Assembly (NCBI GenBank): GCA_021203425.1
Contig: JAJQBF010000250.1
Span: 1 to 5,409, forward strand
DNA from: Clostridiales bacterium
Lineage (GTDB): Bacteria > Bacillota > Clostridia > Lachnospirales > CAG-274
Reading direction: 5' to 3'
DNA: 5,409 nucleotides
Under the pieces are notes generated by a model that had not been told where the DNA came from, made no database searches, and was given only the letters and a program-made list of their open reading frames with translations. Every line of letters begins with the position of its first letter. The first letter of the stretch is position 1. Below are positions 3,888-5,409 of this stretch, in pieces. The position numbers and the translations under genes are program-made.

Positions 3888-5330
3888 TTACTGATTAGCT
3901 TCTTCTGTTATAACATTTTCTCCCGGCATTCCCTGTTCCATAGACATAGGCTGCCCCGGCATACCGGGCATTCCCTGCTGAGGACCGTTTTGCCCTCCCG
4001 CAAACAATAAAACAGCTATTATAATAACTACAATAATTGCAATTATACTTCCTCCTATAATTAAAATTATAACCGTATTCGACTTATTCTCTCTGTTTTC
4101 GGGAATATATCCTGAATTGGGATAAACCGTATTATTTGCTCCACCAGAAAAATCTCCCATATAGCCGTAATATTGAGAATTGGGAATCTGACGGCTTACG
4201 TTTTGAACAGGCTGATTAGGGTTATAACCTGTGGCAATTTTCGGTGTTTCATTTTGAAACAAAACAGATTTGCCTTCAAAATTTCCGACTCCCGAACCTT
4301 CTGCATTTCCCTTGTAAATTGTTTCAACAAATTCGTTTCCGCCTATAGCCGCCTCTTTAATATTAAGATTATCAAGAGCACTTGAAAGCTCAACAGTACT
4401 TTGATATCTTTCGTTTATTTTTATTTTAAGACACTTATTTATAACTGCCTTAAATTCGGGAGCAATATTTATTTTAGGGTCAAATTCTATGTTGGGCTGT
4501 TCCAAACGGCTCATTGCATCATCGGGAATTCTTCCCGTAAGAGCATAATAAATTGAAACTCCCAAAGCATAAATATCCGTCCAAAAACCCTGTTTTCCGC
4601 CCTTTTGATATTGTTCTACCGGTGCAAAACCCTGTTTTAAAATAACAGACAAGCTTTGAGACTGTTCTCCCACAACCTGTTTTGCTGCGCCGAAATCTAT
4701 AAGCTTAACCTTTCCGTCTGTACATATATAAATATTATCGGGAGAAATATCCCTGTGAAGAGTTCCTGTACTGTGTACAACCATAAGAGCATTTACAACG
4801 CCTTTCATAATACTTAAAGCCTCTTCCTGAGATATTCTGCCTCCTTTTCTTGCCGTATAACCTTTAAGGTCTATACCTTCCAAATATTCCATTGAATAAT
4901 ATGCTGTTTCATTTGTATAGAAAAACTCATATACGGATACTACATTTTCATTGTGGTTAAACTTAGACATTATTTTAGCTTCTTCGTAAAACCTTTTTGC
5001 GCCTTTACTGAAAACTTCATGCTTGTCGGCGGAAATTATACTTACCTTTTTCTCTCCTCTGCTCCTCTGAGCAAGCCCTGTAGAAAAATATTCCTTTAAT
5101 GCAACTCTTCCTCCCGTAGCACTTGAAAAAGCAAGATAAGTTGCGCCAAAACCGCCTCTGCCTAAAACTCTGCCTACTATGTACTTTCCCATAAGATTTG
5201 TTCCCGGCTCCAAAAGACCTATATCTGTGTGATATTTTTCTTTAGTAAGTCCGCATTTGGAACATACTGCATCGGGAGCCGCCAAAGGTTCAAAACAGTA
5301 GTCACAGTAATTTATTTTATTATATATCAT
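3888..5330 (-). CDS. Zinc-ribbon, membrane-anchored Ser/Thr protein kinase (kinase 1)
   Basis: This is a 480-residue Hanks-type serine/threonine kinase. An N-terminal zinc ribbon has four cysteines (C9, C12, C23, C26). The kinase domain spans about residues 48-320: glycine loop GRGGFG (57-62), ATP-anchoring Lys79 in VALKE, helix-C Glu near 117, catalytic HRDISPDN (Asp194, Asn199), DFG (212-214) and a GFAPVEQY activation-segment end. A polar linker rich in Asn, Gly and Pro (about 325-415) leads to one strong TM helix (about 419-444). A short outer tail follows, rich in Met, Gly and Pro, with repeated GMPG. All catalytic residues are present, so it should be active, with the kinase inside the cell. 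It is the first gene of the apparent operon, and its TAA stop lies 16 bases before the next GTG. It is paralogous to the second kinase at 738-1679. The substrates are unknown; the FHA protein encoded downstream is an obvious candidate partner. No PASTA repeats are present, so it is not a PrkC/PknB-type cell-wall sensor. Confidence 0.95.
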   Translation of the reverse strand: MIYNKINYCDYCFEPLAAPDAVCSKCGLTKEKYHTDIGLLEPGTNLMGKYIVGRVLGRGGFGATYLAFSSATGGRVALKEYFSTGLAQRSRGEKKVSIISADKHEVFSKGAKRFYEEAKIMSKFNHNENVVSVYEFFYTNETAYYSMEYLEGIDLKGYTARKGGRISQEEALSIMKGVVNALMVVHSTGTLHRDISPDNIYICTDGKVKLIDFGAAKQVVGEQSQSLSVILKQGFAPVEQYQKGGKQGFWTDIYALGVSIYYALTGRIPDDAMSRLEQPNIEFDPKINIAPEFKAVINKCLKIKINERYQSTVELSSALDNLNIKEAAIGGNEFVETIYKGNAEGSGVGNFEGKSVLFQNETPKIATGYNPNQPVQNVSRQIPNSQYYGYMGDFSGGANNTVYPNSGYIPENRENKSNTVIILIIGGSIIAIIVVIIIAVLLFAGGQNGPQQGMPGMPGQPMSMEQGMPGENVITEEANQ

Positions 5331-5335
5331 TTTTT

Positions 5336-5342
5336 CTCCTTT
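5336..5342 (-). promoter_or_regulatory. Ribosome binding site of first kinase
   Basis: AAAGGAG on the minus strand sits five bases (AAAAA) before the ATG at 5330. It is a near-consensus Shine-Dalgarno and fixes the start of the 480-residue kinase. Confidence 0.8.
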
Positions 5343-5371
5343 CCGCCTTAATAGTAAGAAAACCTCTGAAT

Positions 5372-5394
5372 ATTATAAATCTTTTATTTATAAT
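5372..5394 (-). promoter_or_regulatory. Possible promoter -10 box within a perfect 9-bp inverted repeat
   Basis: Upstream of the first kinase, the minus strand reads ATTATAAAT, a 5-base spacer, then ATTTATAAT, a perfect 9-bp dyad. The distal arm contains a TATAAT box (5377-5372), a good match to a sigma-A -10 element, about 42 bases before the kinase ATG. I see no convincing -35 at 16-18 bases: the nearest TTGTAA (5404-5399) is 21 bases away. The dyad could be an operator overlapping the promoter, or simply AT-rich sequence. The upstream gene is outside the window, so I cannot say whether the operon starts here. Confidence 0.35.
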
Positions 5395-5409
5395 GTTTTT
5401 ACAATGAAT

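Noticed and set aside
3888..5330. PASTA-type PrkC/PknB housekeeping kinase
   Set aside because: The outer part is a short Met/Gly/Pro tail without PASTA repeats, and the protein has an N-terminal zinc ribbon not typical of that family.
1..5409. TGA read as tryptophan, as a way to rescue broken frames
   Set aside because: The phosphatase, the FHA segment and the kinase-RDD frame all end naturally at TGA, and the breaks are frame changes or TAG, not TGA.

Overview
The window is a tightly packed, AT-rich stretch with every credible gene on the minus strand, so transcription runs from high to low coordinates. Codon use, GAGGTG/AAAGGAG-type ribosome binding sites and the protein types (zinc-ribbon Ser/Thr kinases, PP2C, trypsin-like protease with FHA, RDD membrane domains) suggest a low-GC Gram-positive bacterium of the Clostridia, perhaps an Oscillospiraceae/Ruminococcus-like gut organism. 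That placement is inference from style, not from a marker gene.

Layout in transcription order: (1) a short AT-rich upstream region with a 9-bp inverted repeat over a TATAAT box (5372-5394); (2) a 480-residue zinc-ribbon/Ser-Thr kinase/single-TM protein (5330-3888); (3) a PP2C phosphatase (to 2979) whose start is ambiguous: either TTG at 3776, or GTG at 3871 followed by a -1 frame change at an A-AAA-AAG heptamer; (4) an exported trypsin-like (S1C/HtrA-type) protease domain with a TM segment and a cytoplasmic FHA domain (2901-1701), the FHA part broken by a +1 frame change and an in-frame TAG; (5) a second zinc-ribbon kinase (1679-738) whose C-terminus continues in another frame (to 61) through an Asn-rich linker into an RDD membrane domain; (6) the first 16 codons of a further RDD-like protein (49-1). 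Gene spacing is short and most genes have their own Shine-Dalgarno, so this looks like one operon.

Together the genes form a membrane phospho-signalling module: two kinases that phosphorylate Ser/Thr, a phosphatase that reverses it, an FHA domain that would read phosphothreonine on the inner face while its protease-like domain sits outside, and RDD membrane proteins. I know of no named system with exactly this set. It resembles, in logic, the kinase/PP2C/FHA sets that control type VI and type VII secretion and cell-wall growth.

The striking feature is the number of lesions: three frame changes, one nonsense codon, loss of the protease nucleophile (GNSGG to GNLGG) and loss of one zinc-ribbon cysteine, while kinase 1 and the phosphatase catalytic domain look intact. 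Either the distal half of the operon is decaying, or the sequence carries base-calling errors, or some of the frame changes are programmed. The sequence alone cannot decide, and each case is described separately.
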